From Antedon mediterranea (taxonomy: Eukaryota > Echinodermata > Crinoidea > Comatulida > Antedonidae): 64,000 nt of DNA. The DNA lies in contig NC_092673.1 of assembly GCF_964355755.1 (NCBI RefSeq), forward strand, positions 6,081,001 to 6,145,000, written 5' to 3'. Below the pieces are notes generated by a model, which worked only from the letters and a program-made list of their open reading frames with translations, had not been told where the DNA came from and did not search any database. Of the stretch, positions 10,601 through 22,400 are shown piece by piece (position 1 is the first letter of the stretch; each line of letters opens with the position of its first letter). The position numbers were made by a program, and so were the translations under genes.

Positions 10601-11190
10601 GTTTCCTCAAGTCTTTTTTTCATATTCCCTTTTTCTGAATGCTTATATTCGATACCCCAAAATACGTCACTAGCTTTTTTGTCAAGAAGCTTTGAAAAAC
10701 GTTCCACCGACTTCTTTTCATCCACCAAATGATCCTCCCTCTCCAGAAAAACTACAAAATCCCAAATATTGTTAAAATTTAGATGATCTAGGCTGTAGTG
10801 GGCGAGCATGGTTTGTACTTTTGTTGAATTTTGTCTTAAAGCTTTAAAAAGCCTTTTGCGATATTCTGTTATTGGTTTGCCATCGGTAAAGCTGTACTCT
10901 TCATTGTTGTTTGGATGATTCAGTTTAAACTCTTTGATTAAGTCTATCGCTTTCTTTTCTTCGGTTACTTTTGCGATGTCTGAGAGAATTTCTACATCAG
11001 TAGGGTTACTCTGAATATAACCGGTTCTTTCAAGTTCATTAAACCATTCGAGTGCTGGGACATCTTCTTTACTTAAAACCTCTCCAGAGCAGTGGTCATT
11101 TAGTAGAAGTCTTAGCCACAAGCGCTTCACACCTTCATATCTGTTACTTAAATACGCAAGTAATTCTACAAATTCTTCTCTGGTTGCCAT
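7654..11190 (-). CDS. DED-only protein: truncated paralogue of the adjacent DED-caspase
   Basis: Coding exons on the minus strand are 10590-11190, 7825-8241 and 7654-7680, joined with consistent phase-1 junctions and GTAAG donors. The product is 345 residues. Residues about 1-95 fit a death effector domain (DED: LLAYLSNRY..., ALEWFNELERTGYI), residues 110-195 look like a second DED, and exon 2 carries a linker and a third DED (residues ~245-335; ISRELTSKEVKKYKTRL, RRDDLI). DEDs recruit initiator caspases through homotypic contacts in the cytosol. Exon 2 matches the DED exon of the caspase gene at 19453-23951. The 27-nt exon 3 also matches that gene's 27-nt exon (19/27 identical, same phase) but reads TGA at 7661-7663, ending translation before any caspase domain. 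No caspase exon is seen down to 5.2 kb. It is either a c-FLIP/FADD-like regulator or a degenerating caspase. A 5'UTR splice acceptor may sit at 11194. Confidence 0.75.
7661..7663 (-). other. In-frame stop in the 27-nt exon of the DED gene
   Basis: With the phase set by the upstream exon, the microexon reads CAT TGA. The caspase paralogue reads CAT AGA at the same point. Acceptor (ATAG) and donor (GTAAGT) are intact. Confidence 0.7.
8440..8640. repeat. Purine-rich low-complexity tract in DED-gene intron 1
   Basis: A long GAAA/AAAG-rich tract. The open frames seen across it on the minus strand are Phe/Leu-rich artefacts of polypyrimidine sequence. Confidence 0.8.
9364..9884. mobile_element. 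MITE family M2, long form, copy 1
   Basis: The ends are TTAAATATGTATTGTCCC and its inverse GGGACAATACATCTTTAA. The ~520-bp interior is closely matched by 39718-40251. It lies in the DED-gene intron. Confidence 0.85.
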
Positions 11191-11194
11191 TTTC

Positions 11195-11309
11195 TAGAAA
11201 CAAAAACCACACACACACAATACAATGTTAATAGTCATAACAAAATGTAATAGAGAGATAGATTGCATTTGATCATAATAGATATGGTAATGATTCCATT
11301 AAGTGATTT
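11195..11309. other. DED-gene upstream region
   Basis: Contains a GT-rich acceptor-like tract directly before the start codon and nothing else recognisable. No clear core promoter is seen. Confidence 0.4.
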
Positions 11310-11772
11310 ATTATGGGTGATTAAAACATCATTTGTAGAATATACTGATTGCTATTAAAGTTTAATATCTAAGAATAGTAGTATATTAACAGAAAGAACA
11401 CATCGTTTTGTTTTATTTTTGATATATTATGAATATTGATCACCTCAACTCATACGTTATCATTTGTAGAATATACTGATTGCTATTAAAGATTAATATC
11501 CAAGAATAATATAGTCTATTAAATTTGTATTAACAGAAAGAACACACATTTTGGTTTGGGTTTTGTTTTCGTTTGATATATTATTATGGGTGATTAAAAC
11601 AACCTGTAAACATTTAATGTGTGGATCTTTTCTGAATATTGATCACCTATTATAATTTATCAGAATATACTGATTGCTATTAAAGTTTAATAATATTTTA
11701 AAATAGTAAATTTGTATTAACAGAAGAAACACACAGTTTTGTCTGTTATTTTCGTTTGATATATTATGTAAC
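11310..11772. repeat. Three imperfect tandem units of about 150-190 bp
   Basis: Each unit contains AATATACTGATTGCTATTAA, then TATTAACAGAAAGAACACA, then TTTGATATATTATG. Unit starts are near 11338, 11468 and 11663. The array lies just upstream of the DED gene's first coding exon. Confidence 0.8.
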
Positions 11773-12363
11773 TCTGCGGAGCTGTGTCGGTTTTTAATTC
11801 AATTCAACGTAAACATTTATTTTCTTTCTTTCAATCAATAATAAAACAAATGAATAAGGTATTAAAAAAAAGTAAGTTATGTTTTGCAATTTGACCTGAT
11901 GAATGTACTGCTGGCAAAACATATTTTTAGTGGAATACCATGGATGAAACCAAGTATATTTTTATAGATTATATATCTCGCTCTTACCAATGGTATAGAA
12001 CAATGTAATCAGACGATCTAATAATCTCGTACTCTTACTGTATATACTTCTATTGTATGTGTAACAAACAAAAACACCGCCTTTCTTGTTCTTGTAATTG
12101 TTATGTTCTTTTATATTCTTTACATATAATAAAGAATACATTATATAAAATAAATAATATATATTAACGTGTTCACCGCCTCGAATACATTTTTCTATAG
12201 TTATTCTTATGAACGAAAATAGATGTTTGTTTGTATAATTCTATTTGTTTATACTATTTTTTTAATACAAAGAAATGGAAATAAAGGTCGTTGTTTTCTC
12301 GGGACAGATAAACTATTATACTTATAGTTTTAATAGATTATTAAGCAAATCACTTCCTTCTAA

Positions 12364-12391
12364 CAGGGAAGAGTTAAATTACTCTTCCCTG
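12364..12391. other. Perfect 11-bp hairpin
   Basis: CAGGGAAGAGT and ACTCTTCCCTG are perfect inverted copies around a six-base loop. No gene context explains it. Confidence 0.7.
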
Positions 12392-12544
12392 CTTCTAAAT
12401 ACTTTACTTATTTACGGTATAAACAACCCCTATAAAACTCATGTTATCATTCGTGATATAATGAAATAGGTCTATCCATATTTGATTATGAAAGATATCG
12501 ATCCTGTCAAATAATAGTTATTCATTTTGATCACAAATTGGTTA

Positions 12545-12668
12545 TTTTACACATTTGTGTGCGCGCTCTTTTTTACATTTGTGGATGATGTGTTTCACAA
12601 TTGTGGATGTTTTCACATTTTGTGGGTGATGCGTTTTTACATTTGTGGTTGTTTTCACATTTGTGGGT
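12545..12668. repeat. CACATTTGTGG minisatellite
   Basis: Variants of TTTTCACATTTGTGGGTG repeat about five times at roughly 25-bp spacing, imperfectly. Confidence 0.7.
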
Positions 12669-13242
12669 CCAATCTTCCTAGCTACATTTTAAATTCTTCT
12701 TAATTTCTTAAATCCAAATCAATTATTGTTGGTCCGGTATACATTATCCGCCGCGAAACACCAATTAAAAAAAGGACAATTTCGGTTTTTGGTTAGTGTC
12801 TGAATTCAGGGGATACACCTATTAGGGAAACAATTTTGGGTCCAAAAGGTGTGCTGTAAGGATCATACTGTATTAGAGAACTATCTGTGAACACGTCCTA
12901 GACGGTATTATCATGAAAAAATAAAATTACATACCTGACAGATACTTAAGACTGAACTGGTCACCCACTACTTTTATTCAGAATGCGACTTGCTGGCTCA
13001 TACTAATAGTGCTTCCATCAGTGGTGTTTACAGGCTAATCCATTAGACAAATAGGGAAGTCTTTATCAAACCTAACGATAAAGTATACTGTATTTTTATA
13101 CATTGTCTTTAGCAGGAATAGAAGTGGTATGTCACGGCAATGTTGATGACGTGGTGGTAACCAATTCGACACTCACTATTAATACATTATTTCGTTTCCT
13201 TTCCTTATAGTAAATAGGTCTATATTATCAATGTCAGTAAAA

Positions 13243-13413
13243 ACCAAGGCAATCTAACAACATGACACTGAGTTCCCCTTGCCAAGAAAGTAACTCGTAC
13301 GGTACAATAATCTCCATCCATGTCTATTAAGGGACGTGAAACTGTTCGTGTCGCAGCCACAGATAAACCCTTTCATCTCCGGAGCTCAGAATATGTTGTT
13401 AGATTGCCTTGGT
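13243..13413. mobile_element. Short MITE with 21-bp inverted ends
   Basis: ACCAAGGCAATCTAACAACA at the left end is matched by the exact inverse at 13393-13413. The 171-bp unit has no coding capacity. Confidence 0.75.
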
Positions 13414-14084
13414 GTGACATGCAACAAATATTTAACTAGATTTTAACTCATCACTTGACGATAATTTCGAAGACATTTAATAAAAGTAAGTAAATGGTAG
13501 GTCATTCAAGATTGTTTCAACAACAACATACCGATGTGACAAAATGTTCTGTATACGTCACCTATCCGCAAACATACAAGTGGTGCGTTTGCATAGCCAT
13601 AGCGGAGATTGTTCAGAAGGAGCACACGTGACAAAATATTTACTGTAAATATATATCCAAATTTAAACAATTGTATTATCATCTTGAATACAATCTATCT
13701 TTATTCCGTAATTGGAATGCAAGTATATAATGTTACGATTTTGGTTCAAATTTACAACTATAGTGCTAAACAATTTCTCAAATATTCACTTCCTATTTTG
13801 GCACTAAGAATGAATTGATATTGATTTTAGGCATCGTGAAAATTAGGCCTACCGCAACCAGGCAACAGGCATTCAATAATAACGGAATTAACCTGCGCTC
13901 TTCGTCAGTGAGTATTTTACGGCTGCTGCTTCACATGTAACAATAACGTAATAAGGTGTGCATTCCTTTACAATCACCGAATATCATACGACACCAGAGT
14001 AGCACCTGCATAGCACAGCATTCATGACGAACAAAACAACTATAAACCAATCAAAATCTATATACTGCTTGAATGAGTTGAACA

Positions 14085-14372
14085 ACATCGGCAAGGGTTC
14101 GAGGCCGACTCGCTATAGTTCTGGTGGTGGAACAAGTCTTCTCGGATAAGGACTATAAACCGTAGGTCCAGTGTACACAGTTATAACCTGTGTGTACTTT
14201 AAAGAAACCAAGTTCATTATTCGAAAAAGAGTAGGGGGTTACCCCGGTGAACTGGTTCACACAATAGCCCCTGTATCAGGGGGATTACCACCTATCTGAT
14301 AGGACAGTGATTAATTCACTATTGGTAATCCTTGGCCACATTGCCTAAAGACATAAAATAAATAAATAAATA
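14085..14372 (+). repeat. SINE family A, copy 2
   Basis: Shares GGGTTCGAGGC, TAAACCGTAGGTCCAGTGTA and GTAGGGGGTTACCCCGGTG with 278-590, ends in (AAAT)n, and has a variant 3' body. Confidence 0.85.
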
Positions 14373-14869
14373 AACAATTAAGCACCGGTAGGACAATTGT
14401 ATCAGTAACCGGAGATAATTACCTAAGTAAGAATATAGTAAAAACGGGCACGGATAACCGAGATGCGCTCTATAGAATGTGATAAAAGAGAAGGAAATCC
14501 TGTTTTTAAAATTCAGGTGGTCACATCAAGACGTCGCTTTAGATCAATATTGTACATGAATATTGACTTTCATATTAATTAAAAAGAAATAGTGGCGTCA
14601 CCTTTGATTCGGAGGAGCTAAATGAAATTATATATTGTATTTTTTTCACACAATTCCCTTTGCGGTTGTCGTTATTTCACATTTTAACTGCATGAAAATA
14701 ATTTATCAAGTATTGCATGAAGAGCAAAATCAAGTGCAAAACAGACTTGCGTTACAACCGGCCGTATGTGCGACTGAATGTTCAAAATCACGGCCAATGC
14801 GAACGGCCAATTGAAATATTTCATGTAAAAAACAAGACATTTTTTTAAACCATATTTAATGAGGGTGAT

Positions 14870-15075
14870 CCATCCAGCAATTGCTGATCATTAGGGACCC
14901 TCAGAGGTTCACAAGACAAACATATACACAAGATGCTCTACATAAACAAAGTCTTATTACAAGTCTTTGGGAGTGGAGTTGTAAATTTGTCCTTATATGT
15001 GACGGGACTTGAACCCAGGAACCTTGGAGTGGTAGCCAAGCATCATAACCACAAAGCCACAACTCCACTCTGGAA
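14870..15075 (-). repeat. tRNA-derived SINE, family B, reverse orientation
   Basis: On the minus strand a tRNA-like head (GAGTGGAGTTGTGGCTTTG, then box B GGTTCAAGTCC) leads to a body ending in GAGGGTCCCTAATGATC. Two related copies lie at 24790-25120. Confidence 0.65.
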
Positions 15076-15850
15076 ATTTAGCGTAGATGACAGGATGTAA
15101 AATAATATATATATAATGCTGAAAAGTTTTCATTTATATTCAAGATGAAGGCAAATAATTATAAAAATGCTCACTGCCTACCAATTATTAGATATTACAC
15201 GCACAAAAATTACATGTGCAAGAGGAATCACGCTGAAAACGCACATTTTCTAGTCCAGATCAAGCCAATCTTGAGATATTGCAAACGCAAAAAAGATCAA
15301 CAACACTGAAAAGCTTACATTCCAAGATGAAGGTGAATGATTATGAAAACGTTCATTTCAACAGCACAACTTTGTGGAAGAAAGAAAGAACTAAGAATAC
15401 AGTGTGATTTTCGCCAATCACAATAGGTGACCTGCCTGATAGAAGCGGATCACCTAATTATTTATTGCGCAACCAACAGAGCTATAATACTACAACACAC
15501 AGAATTCATTTGAAATGAACAGAGATTACATACAAATAAATTATAGTAATTATCAATTATTGATTAATACTTTTTTAGCTCGGAATGTAAAGCGAATGTA
15601 CTAACTAACTTAAATACTCCATATATGGCATTATGTTACAGCGGAAAATGCTTAGCAAACGTTAACAGCAATATTTAAAATACATATAATTTCAGTTTGT
15701 ACTGGTAAAAAGTTTAAGATGTACTATTTCTATCGTTACATGTAAAAGTTGAAATTAAATTAATCATAAATTATACTTCAGAAAAATCTAAAACAATTAA
15801 TGAATACATTTTTTGTTGACTGTCCACTTCATTTTATTTGCCACCCATCA

Positions 15851-16176
15851 TTTAAAGATGTATTGTCCCCCTGAAAATGTTTAAAATGTGTTTGTTGAAT
15901 TATGCCATTTAAATGTCACATAATAGTTATCCACTTTGAACACAAATTGAATCGAAAAAAAAATCTATTTTTTACCTGAAAAAACTGTAATTTAAAGCAA
16001 AAAATAGTCAAATGGGTTTTTGGTTGAATTTGACTATTTATTTTGTCATTTTATATAAGAAAATGTTTTCCCCGGTTTTTTTTTACAGAAGGGATTAAAA
16101 CTACAAAATAACCTATTCAAAGTTTGATTTAATTAATCTTCATTTTTCATGTTTTTTGGGGACAATACATCTTTTA
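15851..16176. mobile_element. MITE family M2, short form
   Basis: TTTAAAGATGTATTGTCCCC at the left and GGGGACAATACATCTTTTAA at the right are inverted. The ~325-bp non-coding interior differs from the long form. Confidence 0.85.
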
Positions 16177-19100
16177 AAATAATATATCAATGAATTCAAG
16201 TGTGTTCAGGTTAAATTTCTTATTAATGAAATATTGAAGTACTGTGTCCTTGATGCTTTATGTTGGAAGCACAGGCGATCATTGTGACGGGTATTTACAG
16301 ACAAAATGAATTTATTTAATGATAATTATATGATCAACTTAAATTTTTACAGATAAGAAGAAACGTTCTACCTTAAATACTATAACTAACTACTTAAGCT
16401 GCGTCAGAAAATATAATATAAAATATTAATGATAAAACTTAATTTATGTAAACTATATATTGTTGCTATATTTTATGAATAATAATTCTCAATGGTATTT
16501 AATTTCAGACAGTGTTCGAAGCTGCAATGGATCACTTTATCAAAAATATATATACTGTAACATCTATATCAGTGAGCCATCAAACACAAACTATTTTTTG
16601 ATAATGAAATCAATATAAATTGCAAATATGCGAAAAAATCAGGGGTAAAGAAGATTTCAGAACAGAAACTCAAACTTCATGCCATGAGACCCATTCGGTA
16701 TGGCTATGAAACGGAAAAACAACATTAAACTAATATATAATACAGAATTCTTTATGTCTACAGAAAATGTTGGATTTGATGAAGTAATAGCTTTATACTG
16801 TAAACAAAGAATTTGATTATTTAATTTTCACTTTCAATTAGGTTATGCAATATCTACTGTACTTGTCAGTTTCATGGACATAAAAATGGAATGTGATAAA
16901 AGTTTCTACCCAAGGTATCTTGATGCAACATTACATGCTGTCTTTAAAAATTCATAATACAAAAAAAAGAATCAGAACTATCTCCTGAAATGCACACAAC
17001 TATTTTTCGTATAAAACATCTTTGTCAATGCTTGGGCCAATGCCCTAACAATACTGTATGATCTTGTTGTTGTACATGAGCTATCTCCAAAAAACTAATT
17101 TGATAATAAAATGTTTGTGCAATGAGGAATATGTTTAATAGGCCTAAATGCAAAAACAAGCAAACATGGGTTTCCTATCTTTTCAGGATCTATGGATCTT
17201 TGCCTGTATTTACTATTTATTAAAATCATACTAATAATTAATAGCTTAATTAATTAAATATTAATAGCTTAATTAATATGATAGTTATCATTTTGGAATA
17301 ATAACTCTCACAATATTTGAAAAGGTGCAAAAAATAACACATGTGTATTATAAAACATTAGATGGCGATTCAACACAATTAATAATTGCAAAGAGAAAAA
17401 CATTTTGGCACATATGGCATGTCATATCAATACTTGAGCTGGAATAACATAGTGCTTTAAGCTTAACATTTTACACAATAACAAAAAACATATCAGTACG
17501 CTCACAAATTAGCAACCCTTTTTAGCAACTAGGCACCAATAAAATCTAAGTTCGTATTTATGTATAACCTTCCATGTATCGAATAATATCTATTTAAAAT
17601 CACACATCTTGCTATAACATAAATATAGGGGGTAAAAATAATATATTATAAATATGGAAGAATTGAAATGCTCTCTTTGGAGCCGGGTGCGGTTATTTCA
17701 ACATTCGAACTAGTACGCTTTACTAAGTATTTTCATAATGTAATTTTATTTATTTTATGACGAATTAATTTTTATCTATTTTATTTTTAAAAGATTTTTT
17801 TACTTTACCGTCACTGCGCATAATAATTTTAACATTTATTAAAAAGCTATTTACAAATATAGAATACCAAAATTCACTATTGCAAAGCAGACAATTTAGG
17901 TACAATTTTTCAATAATTTAAGATAGCCTATGTTACTAACACTATTATTTTTAACAAATAACAATACAATTCGGCATGATTATATTTAGAATTTAACGAT
18001 ACATTTAATTTCGTAGACCAAAAGCTTATTTTATCTCTTAAAAAGAGGAAAATGAAAAACTCTTTCCATTCTTTCATTATTTTTTTTTAAACTTACCTAT
18101 GTTCTAAAAAAGCTAAAAAAAAAAATTCTCAAGTTTTCTTTTATTCTTGATGGGAAATTGTTCAGCTGAATAACTAAAAGTTTTCGTGAGATGTTCAGAA
18201 AATGTCATAAAAATTATAATTTTATATCATGGATGATAAAACGTAAAAGAGGTAAAACAAATAAAATGATGTAGATACAAGTCTAATAGGAATAACTGTA
18301 TTGTATTGAATTGAATTGTTTGTTCAAATGAGATGTACTAATGACATTCTCAATCTCAAATGAAATCCATTGTGTCCAACTGAATTAATTTCTAAACACA
18401 ATAGTACTGAGATTATATTATAACACTATATAAAACCTATTTGCCATCCACAAGTATATGTTTCTTTATGCAAAATTTCTTTTTTTAATTTGATTAAATG
18501 GTTTCATAGATTCTACTTCTATAATTTTTCACCTAATAATTGTAATGTCTTGAGGTAAATTGCGGCATAACAAATTTATGTCTCAATTTTCTTATCCATT
18601 TCATAAATTTTATCATAATTTTTATTTTATACGTTTAAGAAAATATATCATTTGTTTCCGAAATATTGATTTTTATTTATACTTGTTAAAATTAATTAGA
18701 CCAATCAAAATATAGTATATAAGTGGTTGCATTCAGATACACCACATATATGTCATTAACAAAGTCTTTTGTAATATTGTAAAATCAATTTACAAAATTT
18801 TCTATTAGAAAGTTGTCAGTTTAGGGAGCTGCAAAATGAATACCTTATATAAAATTTTCCTTAAACACCTACAAATTTAATTTATTTTAAAACTTACTTA
18901 CTATTAAAACTCTGCTACACATGTCATAGTAAATTTGTGGAGTAATGGTGAGGAAATGAAATTAGTTCTGTGCGGCGTCCTTTGTTGCATAAATCGCCTG
19001 CTTGTCCAATTGTCTATTCATTAGTTTAGCTATCTATTAAATACAAATAATCTAACATATCAGCTGCTAGGTATAAACAATAATTGGAGAGTTGCCCAAA

Positions 19101-19452
19101 AGACAAAAATGTACAGTTACAAATAAGATAAATGTTGAAGATAATTATTTTTACAAATCAGCTGCTACTGTATCCAAAACTTCAACGACATGAAAACAAG
19201 AAACTCACTAAAAACCATAAAATTACCAAAATTAGATTCTAGTATCCAAATTACTCATCAGACTTTATGAAAAAAGAAAGAAAATTGATTATTTCAATGA
19301 AATTCATCAGCTGCTGATTGTAACCACTAAGTGATTAAAATACAAAGAAAAAAATACAAGAAAAAATAATTTTAAATAAAATTCAAAGTATGAAATATGA
19401 AACGATCACATGATCGTTGATTCCCATCAATGGTAACAATGAGGAGATACAA
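16177..19452. other. AT-rich intergenic region, no gene seen
   Basis: About 3.3 kb downstream of the caspase stop codon on the minus strand, with no domain-bearing frame. It presumably includes the caspase 3'UTR at its right edge. Confidence 0.5.
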
Positions 19453-22400
19453 CTACTTCACATAAAAAAACCTTGTGAAAGTTGACGTGAAACAAGGCAT
19501 TTGTTTACCAAGAACTTTAGAATTTTTATCATGAGCATCACGGCGTGAAACCTTATCATTCACTCGTGTCAGAACGTCAAGTAGGTGTTCACCTTCGTAG
19601 TAAAATTTTGCCTGAACGAACATGCAATAGAAAATCCAAGCTCCATGGTCCTCATTTCGCCAGCCTTTACCACCTGGAAAATACAAAATTCAGTTATATA
19701 ATCCGTAGAAAATTAACATAAACGCTGGTTCATTCTTTCAATACCAGGTCTTCCCCATTTTTTATTCTGCCAAAAAAGGAAAGACAATTAATTCAGCAAC
19801 GAGCTAGGCCTATGGATAGCGGACAATGTTTCTATGTTACCGCTCTTTACCAGGTAGGCCTACTAGCTAATTTAGGCCTAAAGCCATCACAGGAGGACAT
19901 ATCTCAATTTCTCTTTGGGAGTCAGGAAAAAAACAAACAAACAAAACAAAAATATCCCAATAATGTATAAAATTATTATTTAGGCTTTATTAGAAAACTA
20001 GAGCATTGTATTTCCCGGAAAGTGCCAGGAATATTCTATGCTTTTGCATCTATAGTTTGATGATTTTGTTTAAATATTATATTGTCCATGCTTTTATAAA
20101 TTTTCTCTGAATATTTCACTTTCCAAGTTGGCACCCTTTTATACAGTATGTACCTTTGCTTGTGTCGTGGATGACAACAGTGTCGGCATTCTTTGGCACA
20201 GTAACAGAACTCGACAAATTTTGCCCATCATAAAAACTGATTCCACTGCTATCATCAGATGTGTCTGATAAACTCCTACATGCCTGGAATATCAATACCT
20301 TCGGTTTGCCTGAAAGAAAATAATATTAATGAGATGGTGCAACACTAAGAACCAACGTGTGACTTTAAAATATAACTGTTGTGTCATAAGATGCTTAAAG
20401 ACCCATTCCCTACGTTTTTTAGATCTAATTTAAGGTCACAAACTACTATAAATATTATATGGTCCTATTTAGATAACTTTTTCGTCTTTAAACGGTTAAA
20501 AATGTGAAAAATAAGTTGATTCTAGTAATTTTAGCGGCCCGCTATAAATCCCAAAATGCATTGCGCACGGATTGATATTTTTGTTTTTGTTCTGTAATTC
20601 AGCAATTCAACTTTTCCATCATATCTTTTCAGTGAAAATACCGGGTTTTCCCCAATTTGTATCAACGGAGTCTGTCAAAAATAGAAAGACAATTAATGCA
20701 GCAACTATACAACGTCAGGCTAGGTATATAACTAGCGTACGATGTTCGTACATTACCGATGTTTACCAGCTAGGCCTACAAAACTAAGCCTAGCTAGGCT
20801 AGGCCTAAAGACCGTACCAATCTCATAAAAGTGGTTTTGACGTAAAATAATTTGGTCAGGAAATTGAGAAAAATGTATTCAATTCACAATGTACAGTAGG
20901 AAGAAAATGGATGGTAATATGTACAGTAAAATACATTGATTGTTGATTTTTTTTTAATTTTTCACAAAAATATTCACTTTCTACTCACCAAGCATAAAAT
21001 ACTCAAATTTTGAAACTATTTCATCAACTGGTACATAAACATCTTTTTCCAACAATTGAATACCCTCCTAAAAAAAGAAATTTTCATTTATACTTTTTTA
21101 TTTATACGCCTGTCAATTCAGCTATTAAAAGGTGTAATTTAATTGCAATTTGATCAATGTATTAAGGGACTCATACCACGACCTACATATCACAACCTGA
21201 CTCAAATCTAACCCTCGTCATCAGCGCAAGCTCAGTAGTCTAGAGGTACAGTAGTGATGTGGAGGTCTTTGAAAAATTATAGTGCCAAAGTCTGGAAGAA
21301 TTCTACTGCCAAAGTCTGGAAGAATTCTACTGCCAAAGTCTGGAAGAATTCTACTGCCAAAGTCTGGAAGAATTTTACTGCCAAAGTCTTGAAGAATTCT
21401 ACTGCCAAAGTCTGGAAGAATTCTACTGCCAAAGTCTGGAAGAATTCTACTGCAAAAGTCTGGAAGAATTTTACTGCCAAAGTCTGGAAGAATTCTACTG
21501 CCAAAGTCTGGAAGAATTCTACTGCCAAAGTCTGGAAGAATTCTACTGCCAAAGTTTGGAAGAATTCTACTGCCAAAGTATGGAAGAATGTCAGTGTACA
21601 AAGTGCAAGTTAAAGAACTTGGTACACTGTATTCGCAAAAAGTAGGGGATCGTCTCCTGGTGTGCTGATCTGGTAGGCGCTGCACTGCTGGCTGCCATGG
21701 GTCCACATGGAGGGCCTAATCCGAATTTCCTCAGTTTTCAGTTAAGCTTGAGGACAATATATAAATACCTATACCTTTTGGAATTAACTATTTAATTAAT
21801 AAAATGGCCTTACCGATGCGATGATTGGCTTTTTTGTTGCATTGTCTATAACAATTTCTCCTGATTTATTTTTTAATGGAATTCCTTTTCCGTGGCTGGA
21901 TATGATAAAAAAAAAACTGCTGTATTTGTTTTCTACTTTTTTTTTAACCTCTTTTATTATATCCCATAAGTCTTCGGATTTTGATACATCTGGACAGAAT
22001 TCAAGGTCGTAACCTTCCCTGAAGAATTCAGAAATATTTTTTTTGTCTTGTTGAACACCTTAAAAAAAACAAAATAATTACGATTAATTAACAACTGGTA
22101 TTTATTTTTTGTCACTGTGTTTCATACTTGATTTAAAATGAAATAGATATACAAATTAAAGTAGTAAATCAAACAAAAAATTTATTGCGAAAGAAAATGC
22201 TAAGCTTTCGGAAAATATTCAGTCATTCACAATCCAGCCAGTAAACTAGGAAAACCACTGGCCTTCCTACATACATTTCCATCCATTTACCAGCAAGCTG
22301 ACTTCTTCGATCACAAGTTTCACTTACCAGGTCTAGGTACACCAGTGTGGTCAGGTAGGTGGAAAAAGTTTGAAATATATAGTACATATCCTCTGCCAGG

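Noticed and set aside
21283-21592. CRISPR-like array
   Set aside because: Units are contiguous with no unique spacers, in an animal gene intron.
21221-21706. Repetitive 100-160-residue proteins on both strands
   Set aside because: Artefact of a 24-bp minisatellite whose period is divisible by three. The region is intronic.
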